Source: Pedobacter sp. PF22-3 (GTDB taxonomy: Bacteria; Bacteroidota; Bacteroidia; Sphingobacteriales; Sphingobacteriaceae). Taken from it: a stretch of DNA of 64,000 bases. Below, piece after piece: positions 24,134-34,226 of the stretch. Below the pieces are notes generated by a model. That model was given only the letters and a program-made list of their open reading frames with translations, searched no databases and was not told where the DNA came from. The stretch is taken from assembly GCF_026239555.1 (NCBI RefSeq), contig NZ_JAPIVP010000005.1:1-64000 (forward strand), given 5' to 3'. Position 1 is the first letter of the stretch, and every line of letters starts with the position of its first letter. The position numbers and the translations under genes were made by a program.

Positions 24134-24203
24134 AAAGTTTAGAAAACTTCTATTCCCTGCCCGACTACGTCGTTCAGGCGGGTATCCGTTGAACTACGGG
24201 ACC
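24134..24203 (-). pseudogene. Broken tRNA-Arg (anticodon UCU) interrupted by a short repeat
   Basis: On the - strand GGTCCCGTAGTTCAACGGAT (24203 on) matches the 5' part of the intact tRNA-Arg nearby. Its D-arm is broken by a 28-base insert (24155-24182), after which the anticodon arm GAAGT-TTTCTAA-ACTTT resumes with anticodon UCU. The T-arm and 3' acceptor are missing, so it is not functional. Confidence 0.75.
24155..24182. repeat. Short palindromic repeat inserted in a tRNA relic
   Basis: CCCTGCCCGACTACG then TCGTTCAGGCGGG: a GC-rich, partly self-complementary segment (GCC..GGC and GAC..GTC arms) amid AT-rich sequence. It resembles a REP-type dispersed element and sits within the D-arm of the broken tRNA. 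Confidence 0.55.
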
Positions 24204-24346
24204 ATTTGTTGCGCAAATATAACAAAAGTTTTGTCGCAAGAGAATTCATTTTAACAAGCATTTATCTAAATGATAATTGCTTTTAAAAACATAAAAAAAT
24301 CAATTACAATAGATGCCCTTTAGGATTATTGCATAGGAATAAACGA

Positions 24347-24379
24347 TAAAAAAGCCATTCGAATCATCCCGAATGGCTT
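24347..24379 (-). terminator. Terminator of metG
   Basis: On the - strand GCCATTCG, 8-base loop, CGAATGGC, then six T. The stem is perfect and lies about 25 bases after the metG stop. The bases between 24204 and 24346 show no gene. Confidence 0.8.
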
Positions 24380-24402
24380 GATATTTTTAGGATAGATAAA
24401 TA

Positions 24403-26511
24403 CTACCTGATTATACTACCTTCTTGAAATTTTTCTACAGGTGCCACAAAAGTGAGTTTGCCCTCTGCATTTTCGGCCATTAAAATCATGCCCTGTGATA
24501 AAATACCTTTAATTTCTCTAGGCGCCAGGTTAACAATCATGCTCACCTGTTTACCCACAATATCTTCAGGCTTATAATATTCTGCAATACCAGAAACCAC
24601 TGTCCGCTCATCAATGCCCGTATTTACCGTTAACTTTAGTAGCTTTTTGGTTTTCTCTACCTTTTCTGCGGCTACAATAGTGGCTACCCTGATATCCATT
24701 GCTGAAAAATCATCAAACTGGATATTTTCTTTTGCCGGAGCAGCAACAACATTATTGGCTGCATTACTGGCTTTGCTTTGATTCAATTTCTCAATCTGAA
24801 AGTCGATTTCTACATCTTCAATTTTATCAAATAAGAGCACAGCTTCTCCAATATCATGCCCACGTTTTAACAGGCTCACCGTACCCGCATCATCCCAATC
24901 ATGACCGCCATTTTTAAGCATCTTCATTAGTTTTTCTGCTGTAAAAGGCATAAAAGGTTCGATGAGGATCTGAATATTAGCGGCTATTTGAAGTGCAAGA
25001 TGCAAGATCGTTCTTACACGATCTTCGTCTGTTTTAATCAGTTTCCAGGGCTCGGTTTCGGCCAGATATTTATTCCCTAAACGGGCAACATTCATTACTT
25101 CTGATAAAGCCTCTCTAAAGCGGTAGTTTTCTATAGATGCAGAAATTTTAGCCGGATAGCCCGCCAATTCATCAATAACAGCCTGATCTACTTCCGTAAT
25201 TTCCATACAGGTTGGCACCGAACCATCAAAGTATTTATGCGTAAGCACCACTACCCGGTTTACAAAATTACCCAGTATGGCCACCAGCTCATTATTATTT
25301 CTCGCCTGAAAATCTTTCCAGGTAAAATCATTGTCTTTAGTTTCAGGAGCTGTTGCTGTTAATACATAACGCAATACATCCTGTTTTCCTTCAAACTCTC
25401 TTAAATATTCATTCAACCAAACCGCCCAATTTTTAGAAGTGGAGATTTTTTGTCCTTCTAAGTTTAGGAATTCGTTTGCAGGCACATTATCAGCCAAAGT
25501 ATATTCTCCATGCGCCATTAACATCGCCGGGAAAATAATGCAATGGAAAACGATATTATCTTTACCGATAAAGTGAACCAACTTAGTTTCGTCGCTTTTC
25601 CAGTATTCTTCCCACCCACATTTATCGTTTTCGTAATTGTTGATATAATATTCCTCTGCTTTTGGGTTCCACACATCTAGCTTGGCATAGTTGCAAAGCT
25701 CTTTGGTTGCAGAAATATATCCGATAGGCGCATCAAACCACACATAAAGTACTTTACCTTCAGCATCACGAAGTGGAACACGTACCCCCCAGTCTAAATC
25801 TCTGGTCATTGCCCTTGGCTGCAAACCTGCATTTAACCAGCTTTGGCATTGGCCGTAAACATTTGGGCGCCATTCTTTATGGCTTTCGATATAAGTCCGT
25901 AAACGGTCTTCATACTTATCCAGCGGCAGAAACCAGTTTTTAGTTTCCTTTAAGATAGGCTTATCGCCGGATAGGGTAGATTTTGGATTGATTAAGTCGG
26001 TTGCATTAAGTGTAGAACCACAGTTTTCGCACTGATCACCATAAGCATTTTCATTGCCACATTTAGGGCAGGTACCCGTTATGTAACGATCGGCCAAAAA
26101 TTGTTTTGCGGTGGGATCGTAATATTGCTCAGTAACCTCTTCGGTAAAAACACCCTTATCGTAAAGGGTTTCGAAAAAATCTGCAGCCGTTTGATGATGC
26201 GTAAGCGATGAAGTACGGTGGTAGATATCGAAAGATACGCCAAACTCTTTAAAAGAATCGCCAATAATTTTATGGTATTTATCTACCACTTCCTGGGGCG
26301 TAATCCCTTCTCTTTTGGCCTTTAAAGTAATAGGCACACCATTTTCATCAGATCCACAGATGAATTTTACATCGCGTTTATTCGATCTTAAATAACGGGC
26401 ATAAATATCTGCAGGGATATAAACACCAGCAAGGTGCCCAATATGAACCGGTCCGTTTGTATACGGAAGCGCTGCAGTTACGGTATATCTTTTTATTTTA
26501 CTATTATCCAA
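24403..26511 (-). CDS. metG: Methionine-tRNA ligase
   Basis: Methionyl-tRNA synthetase, which charges tRNA-Met in translation, about 702 residues with the C-terminal tRNA-binding domain. Domains in order: Rossmann catalytic core with PVHIGHLAG (HIGH motif) near the start; zinc knuckle [23 protein letters not shown] in place of KMSKS; alpha-helical anticodon-binding part; then a linker ([14 protein letters not shown]) and an EMAP-like OB domain beginning [20 protein letters not shown]. No ATG lies in a suitable place; the family N-terminus (about [17 protein letters not shown]) implies the TTG at 26511. The open frame upstream of this reads into the divergent gene and is not likely to be translated. 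Confidence 0.9.
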   Translation of the reverse strand: MDNSKIKRYTVTAALPYTNGPVHIGHLAGVYIPADIYARYLRSNKRDVKFICGSDENGVPITLKAKREGITPQEVVDKYHKIIGDSFKEFGVSFDIYHRTSSLTHHQTAADFFETLYDKGVFTEEVTEQYYDPTAKQFLADRYITGTCPKCGNENAYGDQCENCGSTLNATDLINPKSTLSGDKPILKETKNWFLPLDKYEDRLRTYIESHKEWRPNVYGQCQSWLNAGLQPRAMTRDLDWGVRVPLRDAEGKVLYVWFDAPIGYISATKELCNYAKLDVWNPKAEEYYINNYENDKCGWEEYWKSDETKLVHFIGKDNIVFHCIIFPAMLMAHGEYTLADNVPANEFLNLEGQKISTSKNWAVWLNEYLREFEGKQDVLRYVLTATAPETKDNDFTWKDFQARNNNELVAILGNFVNRVVVLTHKYFDGSVPTCMEITEVDQAVIDELAGYPAKISASIENYRFREALSEVMNVARLGNKYLAETEPWKLIKTDEDRVRTILHLALQIAANIQILIEPFMPFTAEKLMKMLKNGGHDWDDAGTVSLLKRGHDIGEAVLLFDKIEDVEIDFQIEKLNQSKASNAANNVVAAPAKENIQFDDFSAMDIRVATIVAAEKVEKTKKLLKLTVNTGIDERTVVSGIAEYYKPEDIVGKQVSMIVNLAPREIKGILSQGMILMAENAEGKLTFVAPVEKFQEGSIIR

Positions 26512-26551
26512 AACAATTTTTATTAATTTGGCAAAGATAAGTGTTTTGAAG

Positions 26552-27451
26552 ATGATTAAGCAGCCCCCATATTTAAAAAAAGGAGATAAGATTGCGCTGG
26601 TATGTCCGGCAAAGAAATTGCCCAAACCTATAGACCATGCCGTAGCAAAATTAGAAAGCTGGGGCCTGGAGGTTGTTATTGGTGATAGTGTATACGCCAG
26701 CCACCATCAATTTGCGGGGACTGATGCTTTAAGAACTAAAGATATTCAGCGTTTTTTAGATGATCCATCAATAAGAGCAATTATTTCGGGCCGCGGGGGA
26801 TATGGTACCATCCGGATTATTGACGAGCTTGACTTTACGGAGTTTAACAAGAACCCGAAATGGCTTGTGGGTTTCAGCGATATCACGGTTTTGCTATCAC
26901 ATCTGGTTGCGCAATGCAATTGCCAATGCATACATGCACAAATGCCTTATACATTTGATGAATCTACACCAGAAGCTTTATTTTCATTACAAAAAGCTTT
27001 ATTTGGTGATAAACAGACTTATTCTTATCAAAGCTTATTTGAAAACAGGGCAGGAGCGGCAACCGGAATTTTAATTGGCGGCAATTTAAGTTTGCTCACC
27101 ATGGTACAGGGCTCTGTTTCGGAAATGGATTTTACCGATAAAATCCTCTTTTTGGAAGATGTAGGCGAACAAGAATATGGCATTGACAGAATGTTGCGCA
27201 TGCTGAAGAGGGCAGGCAAGCTAAAACACTTAAAAGGCCTGATTATTGGTGCCTTTAATGAAATTGAAGAGGAAAAAATTTCTTTTGGGCAAACCGCTGA
27301 TGAAGTAATCTGGGATATTGTTAAAGATTACAATTTCCCGGTCTGCTTTAACTTCCCAACCGGACATATCGATAATAACCTCAGTATGGTTTTAGGCGCT
27401 GAGGTGAACTTAAAAATAGAAACAAAAAACGTTCAATTTAAATATTTATAA
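26552..27451 (+). CDS. LD-carboxypeptidase (S66 family)
   Basis: Muramoyltetrapeptide LD-carboxypeptidase, which trims the terminal D-Ala from tetrapeptides in peptidoglycan recycling. About 299 residues from the ATG at 26552 (a TTG at 26528 would extend it by eight). The S66 catalytic Ser is S109 in GFSDIT; the later [16 protein letters not shown] and FPTGHIDNN supply the Glu and His. [12 protein letters not shown] is the usual family loop. No signal peptide, so it is cytoplasmic. It is divergent from metG with about 40 bases between starts and is followed by a DoxX gene after one base. Confidence 0.9.
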   Translation: MIKQPPYLKKGDKIALVCPAKKLPKPIDHAVAKLESWGLEVVIGDSVYASHHQFAGTDALRTKDIQRFLDDPSIRAIISGRGGYGTIRIIDELDFTEFNKNPKWLVGFSDITVLLSHLVAQCNCQCIHAQMPYTFDESTPEALFSLQKALFGDKQTYSYQSLFENRAGAATGILIGGNLSLLTMVQGSVSEMDFTDKILFLEDVGEQEYGIDRMLRMLKRAGKLKHLKGLIIGAFNEIEEEKISFGQTADEVIWDIVKDYNFPVCFNFPTGHIDNNLSMVLGAEVNLKIETKNVQFKYL

Positions 27452-27452
27452 G

Positions 27453-27860
27453 ATGGCAATTTTAGACAATTTAGGAAAATACCGCAATACAGGCCTTTTA
27501 CTTCTCCGTATTGGTTTAGGGATCATGTTCATTATTCATGGTTTCCCGAAACTTGCAGGCGGACCAGACGGCTGGACGGGCTTAGGTGGAAGTATGAAAG
27601 TAATTGGCATAAACTTTTTACCCATATTTTGGGGTTTTATGGCCGCCATTGCCGAAACCTTTGGTGGTTTCCTTTTGATTGTGGGATTGTTTTTCCGTCC
27701 GGCTCTAATCTTATTAATCTTTACGATGATTATCGCTGCACTAGTTCATTTTGGCAAAGGAGATGGCTTACAAGGTGCCAGCCACGCCATTGAATTGGGT
27801 ATTGTATTTTTCGGGTTGATTTTTATTGGCCCGGGGAAATATAGTGTGGATAAGAAGTAG
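27453..27860 (+). CDS. DoxX-family membrane protein
   Basis: A 135-residue protein with four hydrophobic helices, opening GLLLLRIGLGIMFIIHGFPK as in DoxX proteins, with GGFLLIVGLFFRPA and a short basic C-terminus. DoxX proteins lie in the membrane and are linked with redox or quinone chemistry in some bacteria; the role here is unknown. It begins one base after the LD-carboxypeptidase stop, so both share a transcript ending at the hairpin 27877-27915. Confidence 0.85.
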   Translation: MAILDNLGKYRNTGLLLLRIGLGIMFIIHGFPKLAGGPDGWTGLGGSMKVIGINFLPIFWGFMAAIAETFGGFLLIVGLFFRPALILLIFTMIIAALVHFGKGDGLQGASHAIELGIVFFGLIFIGPGKYSVDKK

Positions 27861-27876
27861 GCTACTTTAAACGCAA

Positions 27877-27915
27877 AAAAACGAGGTTGTCTTTTAAGAC
27901 AGCCTCGTTTTTTTT
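27877..27915. terminator. Bidirectional terminator between doxX and susD1
   Basis: AACGAGGTTGTC, short loop, GACAGCCTCGTT, with an A-run before and a T-run after, so it can stop transcripts from both sides. Confidence 0.85.
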
Positions 27916-27927
27916 ACCAGATTTTTA

Positions 27928-29418
27928 TTAAAGCGTATTAACCAATGGGTTTGTATTTAACTCTCCAATCGGTATGGGGAATGTGTAGCGCTGATCGTTA
28001 ACAGGAATAGATGCACCAGCACCGAATGATGGAAGTGGGGCCGCTTTTCTGGCAAGATCATTATACCTAAATCCTTCGGCTAGAAGTTCAATCCTTCTTT
28101 CTTTTAATATCGCAGCTTCTAATGTTGCTGGAGTGAGCAATGCTCCGTAAGCATAAGATGCATCTGAACGCGTGCGAACAGCTTGTAAAAGTGCTTTCGA
28201 ACGGATAAGATTTCCTCCTGGGGCCAGCGCTTCGGCTTCGGCCACGTTTAATAATACCTCTGCATACCTAATCATCGGAACAAAATCAATAAATGGAGAT
28301 ACTGCTCCATATTTAATTGGATAAGCGTGTAATACCCCTGAAATTGTTGCGTCCTGTGTTAAAAGTGATTTTCTGGCATCGCTTGTTGGCCATGCAGGAT
28401 CTGCATAAATACCGGCGCCAGTCTTATTTAATGAATATTCCAGGTTTCCATTTCCAGCCCAGCTATAATAATATCCAAGCTGGTTCTGCGTCCCCGGTGC
28501 ATTAGTATCCGCCATTGGGAAAGAGAATATCGATTCGGAAGTGGTAAATGGTGATTGAAAAACACTTACTATGCTTGCCTGTAATTCGTGAGCAGTTCTA
28601 GCTGCGTTCTTAAAGGGTGCCGCCTGCGGCACTATTTTATTTCCTTCTTCCAATACTTTTAGGTAATTGCCCATTGCAAGATAAACACGGGTTTTCAAGG
28701 CTATAGCACTATTCTTGTGCGCCCGTGTGGTACGCAACAAAGGTGTACTATAGGTATCAGGCAAACTGGCTTCAGCTTCATCCAAATCTTTTAAAATCTG
28801 CGCATAGACTGCGGCCACTGTACTACTTTTTAACGCATTGTTTGCTAATGATGTTTCAGGTGTTAAACGCAATGGCAGTCCCCTTGAAACACCGTTATCA
28901 GTTACATATGGCTTTGCAAAAATCTGTATTAACGCAAAATAATTTAACGCTCTGATAAATTTGGCTTCACCGGCATAGTTCGCATTAACGGCAGGTGTTA
29001 AAACTGTACTGTTCTTAGAGAGGCCATCTAAAAATAGATTTACCCTGTTGATTGTTAGATATGCCTGTGAAAAAAAGCTGGCAACATAAGTATTGGTTGA
29101 ATTATTGGTTCCCTGATAAACATCATAACCTGTAACAGAATTTCCGGTCCTATTAACAAATTCTTCTGCCCTGATATCGTTATATATAAGATACCTCCCA
29201 CCAAATAACGAACCCGATTTTGATGAAGAATATAGCCCATTTACCTGACCTAAAATCCTTGTTGGGTTAGCAAATGCATCTTGATCAGGAAGTGTTAGTT
29301 CCGGAACTTTTTCTAAAAATTCTTTTTTGCAGGATGAAATGCTTCCAATTAAGGGTATTGCCAGTATAGCTGCAGTAGCGAACTTCAATTGATATGTTTT
29401 GATATGAAATAATTTCAT
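27928..29418 (-). CDS. SusD/RagB-family surface lipoprotein (pair 1)
   Basis: A 496-residue outer-membrane lipoprotein with lipobox SISSC (Cys30) followed by KKEF. SusD-type features: ALNYFALIQIFAKPY (TPR helices), RYAEVLLNVAEAEALA, and ILKERRIELLAEGFRYNDLAR near the C-terminus. It binds substrate on the cell surface and closes over the SusC channel. It starts 17 bases after susC1 and ends at the bidirectional hairpin. No hydrolase or regulator gene lies next to it, so the substrate is unknown. Confidence 0.9.
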   Translation of the reverse strand: MKLFHIKTYQLKFATAAILAIPLIGSISSCKKEFLEKVPELTLPDQDAFANPTRILGQVNGLYSSSKSGSLFGGRYLIYNDIRAEEFVNRTGNSVTGYDVYQGTNNSTNTYVASFFSQAYLTINRVNLFLDGLSKNSTVLTPAVNANYAGEAKFIRALNYFALIQIFAKPYVTDNGVSRGLPLRLTPETSLANNALKSSTVAAVYAQILKDLDEAEASLPDTYSTPLLRTTRAHKNSAIALKTRVYLAMGNYLKVLEEGNKIVPQAAPFKNAARTAHELQASIVSVFQSPFTTSESIFSFPMADTNAPGTQNQLGYYYSWAGNGNLEYSLNKTGAGIYADPAWPTSDARKSLLTQDATISGVLHAYPIKYGAVSPFIDFVPMIRYAEVLLNVAEAEALAPGGNLIRSKALLQAVRTRSDASYAYGALLTPATLEAAILKERRIELLAEGFRYNDLARKAAPLPSFGAGASIPVNDQRYTFPIPIGELNTNPLVNTL

Positions 29419-29435
29419 GAATGTGATAATTAATA

Positions 29436-32400
29436 TTATAAGCCTAAACTGATACCGAATGTAAATGATCTGCCCTGTGGAATAGAGTTACGTTCAACGC
29501 CACTTGCAAGGTTACTATTTCCATTTGTTGATATTTCCGGGTCTACACCAGTATATTTTGTAATCAAGAAAGCATTGTTTACCGAAGCGTAAACCCTGAT
29601 ACTGTTAATGCCTGATTTACCAAAAATATTTTTTGGAATACGATAGCCCAAGGTTGCTGCCTGCAACCGCAAGAAATCGCCTTTCTCTACGTTTGCATCA
29701 ATTGCAAATGATGAACCGTTTGAAACGTTATCTCCATAAACCACCCTCGGGATATTTGTCTGTTGGTTTGGCGTTGTCCATGCATTCAGCACTTCAGTCG
29801 AGTTGTTCCAAACACGTTGATCTAAAAGTCCGGCACGGGTACCATTGTAAATATAGTTTCCACCAGAGAAGGTAAACATTATGTTTAAGTCGAAGTTTCC
29901 ATAATTTAAAGTATTATTGAAACCACCGTACCACTTAGGCAGCGTACCACCAATTACCTGAGCATCACCTGCAGGAGAAGGAGCCTGTGTACCATCTAAA
30001 TAAGTCCATGCATTGGCACCACCAAAGTGCTGGTATTGAACCTCACGACCTGCAGCATTAATGTAAATCCTTCTGCCATTAGCAGGATTAACACCATTTG
30101 TCTTAACTGCATAAATACTACCAATTGATTCGCCTACCTTAGTTACGCTAGCTGATTCAAGACCGCCAGTGGTACCGATAATCTGTGATACGTTCGGATC
30201 TAAAGCCGTTACTTCGTTTTTAATAGTGGTTAAGTTTAAATTAGCTGTCCAAGAAAATTTAGCTGTTTTAACTGGTGTACCGCCCAAAGCAAACTCAAAA
30301 CCTTTATTATACATTGATCCAACGTTAGCCAAAATTGTTCCTGCGGGATCGTTCGGGATACCCTTTGAAAGTGCCTGCGGTACATTAAGTAATAAATTGT
30401 TGATGTTCTTTTTGAAATAGTCAGCTTCAAAAGTTAACCTGTTATTAAACAGAGCAAGGTTTAAACCGATATCCAATTGATTACTTGTTTCCCACTTAAG
30501 CTCTTTGTTCCCAGCCTGACCGAAAATCCATGCAAACGGCGTAACTCCATAAAGGCCTGGGCTATAAGTCGTATATTCGCTGTAAGCAGGCACATTGCCA
30601 TTACCTACACGCCCATAACTGGCCCTTAGCCTTAAAGAGTTGATCGTTTTGCTCAATGAAGAATTTTTAAAGAATTCTTCTTCAGATATTGTCCACCCTA
30701 CAGATCCACCACCAAAATTACCCCATTTATTATTTGCTGACAAAGCAGAGTTACCATCTCTTCTAAAATTCCCACTTAAAAAATATCTTCCTTTATAATT
30801 ATAGTTCACACTGGCCAAATATGCCTGAAATGCGATTTCATTGATGCTGTTCCCACCTGGAACATTGGTCGTAAAGGTTCCCTGAAATTGATTGAAGAAA
30901 GTTGGATCTCCTAATCCTTGACGGATTGCCCCCCAGTTTGTTGTTCTAGTATTTTGAACGTCACTACCAATGGTCAAGCTCAAGTTATGTGCTCCATCAA
31001 AGGTCTTCATATATTGCAAGGTATTTATCCAGTTCCAGTTATTTCTTCTTGCAACGTTGTTATAAGCATAGCCGTTATAAGAATAACCATCCCCTTGAAT
31101 AGGATTCCAGAATTGGATATTTTCAGTGTTAGCTCTTTCCCAAGAGAAGTTTGTTCTGAAGTTTAAGCCATCAATAATTTTAAGGTCTGCTCCCAAATTA
31201 GTTAAGAACCTGTTATTCTCCGAACTGTTTACATCTTTGTCTACCAATACAGTTGGGTGAGCCCATGTACTGGTAATCAGGTTAGCACCATTACCCACAT
31301 TATTAGCAGAGATATTATAACCACCATTGGCATTATATACCGGTACATTTGGGGCAATAGCGATAGCGATACGGCCTAACCCTGAAGAGTTAAATGCAGC
31401 GCCTGGAGCAGATCCGCTGTTTGGCGCCTTATTAATGCTATTGTTATAACTCACATTCATGCTTAGGCTTAACCAATCTGTAGCTTTATGTGTCGCATTT
31501 AGGCGGGCCGCATACCTTTTGAATGTGTTATTTTTCAAGAAACCATCCTGATCTGATAAACCTCCAGACAAATAGTAAGTTGTTTTAGCTGTACCACCAC
31601 TCAGCGTTACGTTGTGATTTTGAGACCTGGCTGTTCTATAAACCTCATCGTACCACTTTGTATCAACCAGAGAACCATCGGCATTATAACTTGGAAAGAA
31701 ACTCTTATTATTGGCGTCTCTTTGAGATGCCGGTACCGCATTTGGATTTAGCACCAGCGCATTTGCAATGGCTGTATTCTTACTATCCATATATTGTTGT
31801 GCATTTAACAGCTCTGGCAAGCGTACCGCATTGTTTACACCATACCATCCATCATAAGTAACTTTAGCATCGCCGCTCCTTCCTTTTTTAGTAGTAATAA
31901 CCAATACACCAGCAGCTGCCCTTGAACCATAAAGCGCCGTAGAAGCTGCGTCTTTTAAGATATCAATCGTTTCGATATCTGCAGGATTGATATCGCCTAG
32001 TGGATTGTTTGTTGCAGAGTTCGCCGATGCATCGCCAGTAGGGAAGGGGATACCATCAACCACAACCAAAGGAAAAGAACTTAATGAGATTGAACTTACC
32101 CCCCTTACACGAATAACAGGCGGGTTATTTAACAAACCATTCGGCTGGATGATACTAACCCCTGCAGCTTGCCCAGTTAAGCCCTGCACAAAACTTTGTA
32201 CCGGTTTATCTTTAAGGTCATCACCTTTTACTGTGGCAGCAGCGCCTGTAAAATCTTTTTTCTTAGTTACACCATAACCAGTAACCACTACATCGGTTAA
32301 TGTTTTCGAGTCGCTCACCAGGGCAACATTAATTGTCGACCCTCCACCTATTACCCTTGACTGGGCAATATAGCCAATGTAAGAAAATTCTAAGGCTGAA

Positions 32401-32603
32401 GCTTGTTGAGGGATTTTAATGGAAAATTTTCCGTCTGCACCCGTTACGGTTCCACCGGATGCACCTTTAATTTTAACACTTACACCAGGAAGAGGCATTC
32501 CATCATCCTTTCCCGTAACTGTACCTGTGATTGTTCGTTCTTGCGCTATTGCCGAATTGGCAACAAACAACAATATGAACAAACTTTGTAGAAGTTTTTT
32601 CAT
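29436..32603 (-). CDS. SusC/RagA-family TonB-dependent transporter (pair 1)
   Basis: A 1055-residue outer-membrane transporter that uses TonB energy for uptake with its SusD lid. Signal peptide 1-20; CarboxypepD_reg-like domain about 22-97; DVVVTGYG (104-111) before the plug; ALYGSRAAAGVLVITTKKG ends the plug; then the 22-strand barrel, ending SFTFGISLGL with the terminal hydrophobic signal. There is no STN domain, so no FecR-type signalling is expected. Its first ten residues and 5' bases are shared with the four other susC genes here. Substrate unknown. Confidence 0.92.
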   Translation of the reverse strand: MKKLLQSLFILLFVANSAIAQERTITGTVTGKDDGMPLPGVSVKIKGASGGTVTGADGKFSIKIPQQASALEFSYIGYIAQSRVIGGGSTINVALVSDSKTLTDVVVTGYGVTKKKDFTGAAATVKGDDLKDKPVQSFVQGLTGQAAGVSIIQPNGLLNNPPVIRVRGVSSISLSSFPLVVVDGIPFPTGDASANSATNNPLGDINPADIETIDILKDAASTALYGSRAAAGVLVITTKKGRSGDAKVTYDGWYGVNNAVRLPELLNAQQYMDSKNTAIANALVLNPNAVPASQRDANNKSFFPSYNADGSLVDTKWYDEVYRTARSQNHNVTLSGGTAKTTYYLSGGLSDQDGFLKNNTFKRYAARLNATHKATDWLSLSMNVSYNNSINKAPNSGSAPGAAFNSSGLGRIAIAIAPNVPVYNANGGYNISANNVGNGANLITSTWAHPTVLVDKDVNSSENNRFLTNLGADLKIIDGLNFRTNFSWERANTENIQFWNPIQGDGYSYNGYAYNNVARRNNWNWINTLQYMKTFDGAHNLSLTIGSDVQNTRTTNWGAIRQGLGDPTFFNQFQGTFTTNVPGGNSINEIAFQAYLASVNYNYKGRYFLSGNFRRDGNSALSANNKWGNFGGGSVGWTISEEEFFKNSSLSKTINSLRLRASYGRVGNGNVPAYSEYTTYSPGLYGVTPFAWIFGQAGNKELKWETSNQLDIGLNLALFNNRLTFEADYFKKNINNLLLNVPQALSKGIPNDPAGTILANVGSMYNKGFEFALGGTPVKTAKFSWTANLNLTTIKNEVTALDPNVSQIIGTTGGLESASVTKVGESIGSIYAVKTNGVNPANGRRIYINAAGREVQYQHFGGANAWTYLDGTQAPSPAGDAQVIGGTLPKWYGGFNNTLNYGNFDLNIMFTFSGGNYIYNGTRAGLLDQRVWNNSTEVLNAWTTPNQQTNIPRVVYGDNVSNGSSFAIDANVEKGDFLRLQAATLGYRIPKNIFGKSGINSIRVYASVNNAFLITKYTGVDPEISTNGNSNLASGVERNSIPQGRSFTFGISLGL

Positions 32604-32636
32604 AAAAAAGTTTAGTTTAGTTTAGTTTATAATAAT

Positions 32637-32668
32637 ACAATATAGGATTTAGTGTTTTGTAACGCAAA
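32637..32668 (-). promoter_or_regulatory. Promoter of susC1-susD1
   Basis: On the - strand TTTG (32668-32665), 20-base spacer, TATATTGT (32644-32637). It is conserved with the region upstream of susC2, including the spacer (CRTTACAAAA then ACTAAATCC). The -7 box departs from TAnnTTTG by two bases. A run of TTTAG repeats follows before the ATG. Confidence 0.5.
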
Positions 32669-33422
32669 TTTTACAATCAAATAGTCATTCCTTTACACCT
32701 CACTTCGACTAATTGAATAACAGATTAGAAATATTATGCATACAGCCTTCGAATAACCTCAAGGTCTATTACAACTGTCATATAACCGGAGATATATAAA
32801 TTTATCCGATCATGACCATACTAATGGCGAATTAAACACCAATCGGCTATTCCATTGATGTCTGCCCGAGCGCAATAAATTAAGGTGCGAATAACGCTGA
32901 AGTATATTTAAAATTAGTTTAATTTCCGTTTAACAATCTAATATAGCACTTAGAAAAACTTCTTACAAACTTTATGAAATAAAAAAACTGGTATTATTTT
33001 ACTGATTTTCTATTAGTTATAAAAAAAATGTGTCTGAAAACATAAAAAAACCACAATTGGCAGATAAATAGCTACAAACTGATAAATAATTTAATAAAAA
33101 AGATACAAATACATTAAAATAGAATTAGAAATATAGCCTATATATAACATTAACCAGCTTTTTAATCTGATGGCTCTGTTTTGGCAAAAAAGATAATTAA
33201 AAGAATTGCTTGTATAACAACGCCATCAAAATCGAGTTCACAATAAACCCATATTTGTATGTTTGGAAAAAAAATAAGTTAAAAATTAATCGTTACTTTT
33301 AAAGTTTCGAACCAGAGGGCTCATTAAGAATGAAACATTTTGAGTTAGCTTTTCGACCATTGTTTTCGTCTATATCTGCTTCATTGCGACAGTAACTAAA
33401 AGTTACAATTCAATATTGCATA
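32669..33422. other. AT-rich spacer, no gene seen
   Basis: About 750 bases with no credible reading frame on either strand, no tRNA and no clear repeat. It separates susC1-susD1 from the next operon. Confidence 0.5.
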
Positions 33423-33454
33423 AAAAACCGTTCCAAAATTACTTATGAAACGGT
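33423..33454 (-). terminator. Terminator after the MORN-like gene
   Basis: On the - strand ACCGTTTC, loop, GAACGGT, then a T-run; about 24 bases after the stop of the 33478-34167 gene. Confidence 0.6.
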
Positions 33455-33477
33455 CAATTCTTTAAAATAATGAATTG

Positions 33478-34167
33478 CTACAACCAGCTAATTCTTCTAT
33501 GATTACCTTGTTCAGCTGGAGGTCCAAGTTTGGCCTTAATTACAAATTCTGAAGCATATGGCTTACCCTCGTAAGATGAAACTACCCAGTCAATAAAAAA
33601 GGGGGCTTTGTCAACTTTGAGTTTATATTCTATTTTTTTTCCTTTTATTTCATAGTAAACAAAGTATTCTGCGCTCCCTTTATTGTCAATCTTCGCTGTG
33701 ATGGTAACTTGATTTTGTTCAAGTTTATAAATATCGTTTAAGGGTACGATTGATTCGGCCAATCTTGTCACTAAAGGAAAATATTGTTCTAATGAGATTA
33801 GCGGAAAACTCACCGATGCTTTAGAATTGATATCATCATTTCCAGACCGGACATTGATGGTAGCTAAAGCTAACATTTTAGTATCCACAGAAATCAATTT
33901 CCGAGCATCATAATTGTATCTGGCGTACAGACTTTTATCTTTATTAAAGATATACCAATTACCTACACGTTTTCCACTTACATAATTACCTCTTAAAACT
34001 GTTAAACCGTCTTTTTCAATTGAATAAATTCCATTGAGTTCATTATTTATTGTTTGGTATGTTAATTTAGCTCCATCAGGAAGGTCCATCTTTTGCTGAC
34101 GGATGTTTTGAGCATAAGATATTCTTGATATAACAAGAAATATCAAAATTAAATATCTGGTTTTCAT
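33478..34167 (-). CDS. Secreted MORN/YwqK-like hypothetical protein
   Basis: An exported protein of about 229 residues with a signal peptide (MKTRYLILIFLV, ending SYAQN). I start at 34167 because the longer frame (to 34203) runs into a hairpin terminator and lacks a signal-like start. Residues 20-100 show MORN/YwqK-type repeats (LNGIYSIEKDG, VSGKRVGNWYIFNKDKSLYA). The C-terminal half is a small beta-rich domain that I cannot name. It follows the DUF1735-like gene across a terminator, so it may be read through or have its own weak promoter. Function unknown. Confidence 0.65.
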   Translation of the reverse strand: MKTRYLILIFLVISRISYAQNIRQQKMDLPDGAKLTYQTINNELNGIYSIEKDGLTVLRGNYVSGKRVGNWYIFNKDKSLYARYNYDARKLISVDTKMLALATINVRSGNDDINSKASVSFPLISLEQYFPLVTRLAESIVPLNDIYKLEQNQVTITAKIDNKGSAEYFVYYEIKGKKIEYKLKVDKAPFFIDWVVSSYEGKPYASEFVIKAKLGPPAEQGNHRRISWL

Positions 34168-34173
34168 GAGCAT

Positions 34174-34208
34174 AAAAAAGGTGCTCACTAATATAGTGAA
34201 CACCTTTA
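34174..34208 (-). terminator. Terminator of the susC2-susD2-DUF1735 operon
   Basis: On the - strand AAGGTGTTCACTA, short loop, TAGTGAGCACCTT, then T-run: a long near-perfect stem right after the DUF1735-like gene. Confidence 0.85.
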
Positions 34209-34226
34209 ATAAATTAAAATATAATT

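Noticed and set aside
24403..26625. Longer metG frame with 38 extra N-terminal residues
   Set aside because: The extra part reads into the start of the divergent gene and lacks family similarity; the TTG start fits.
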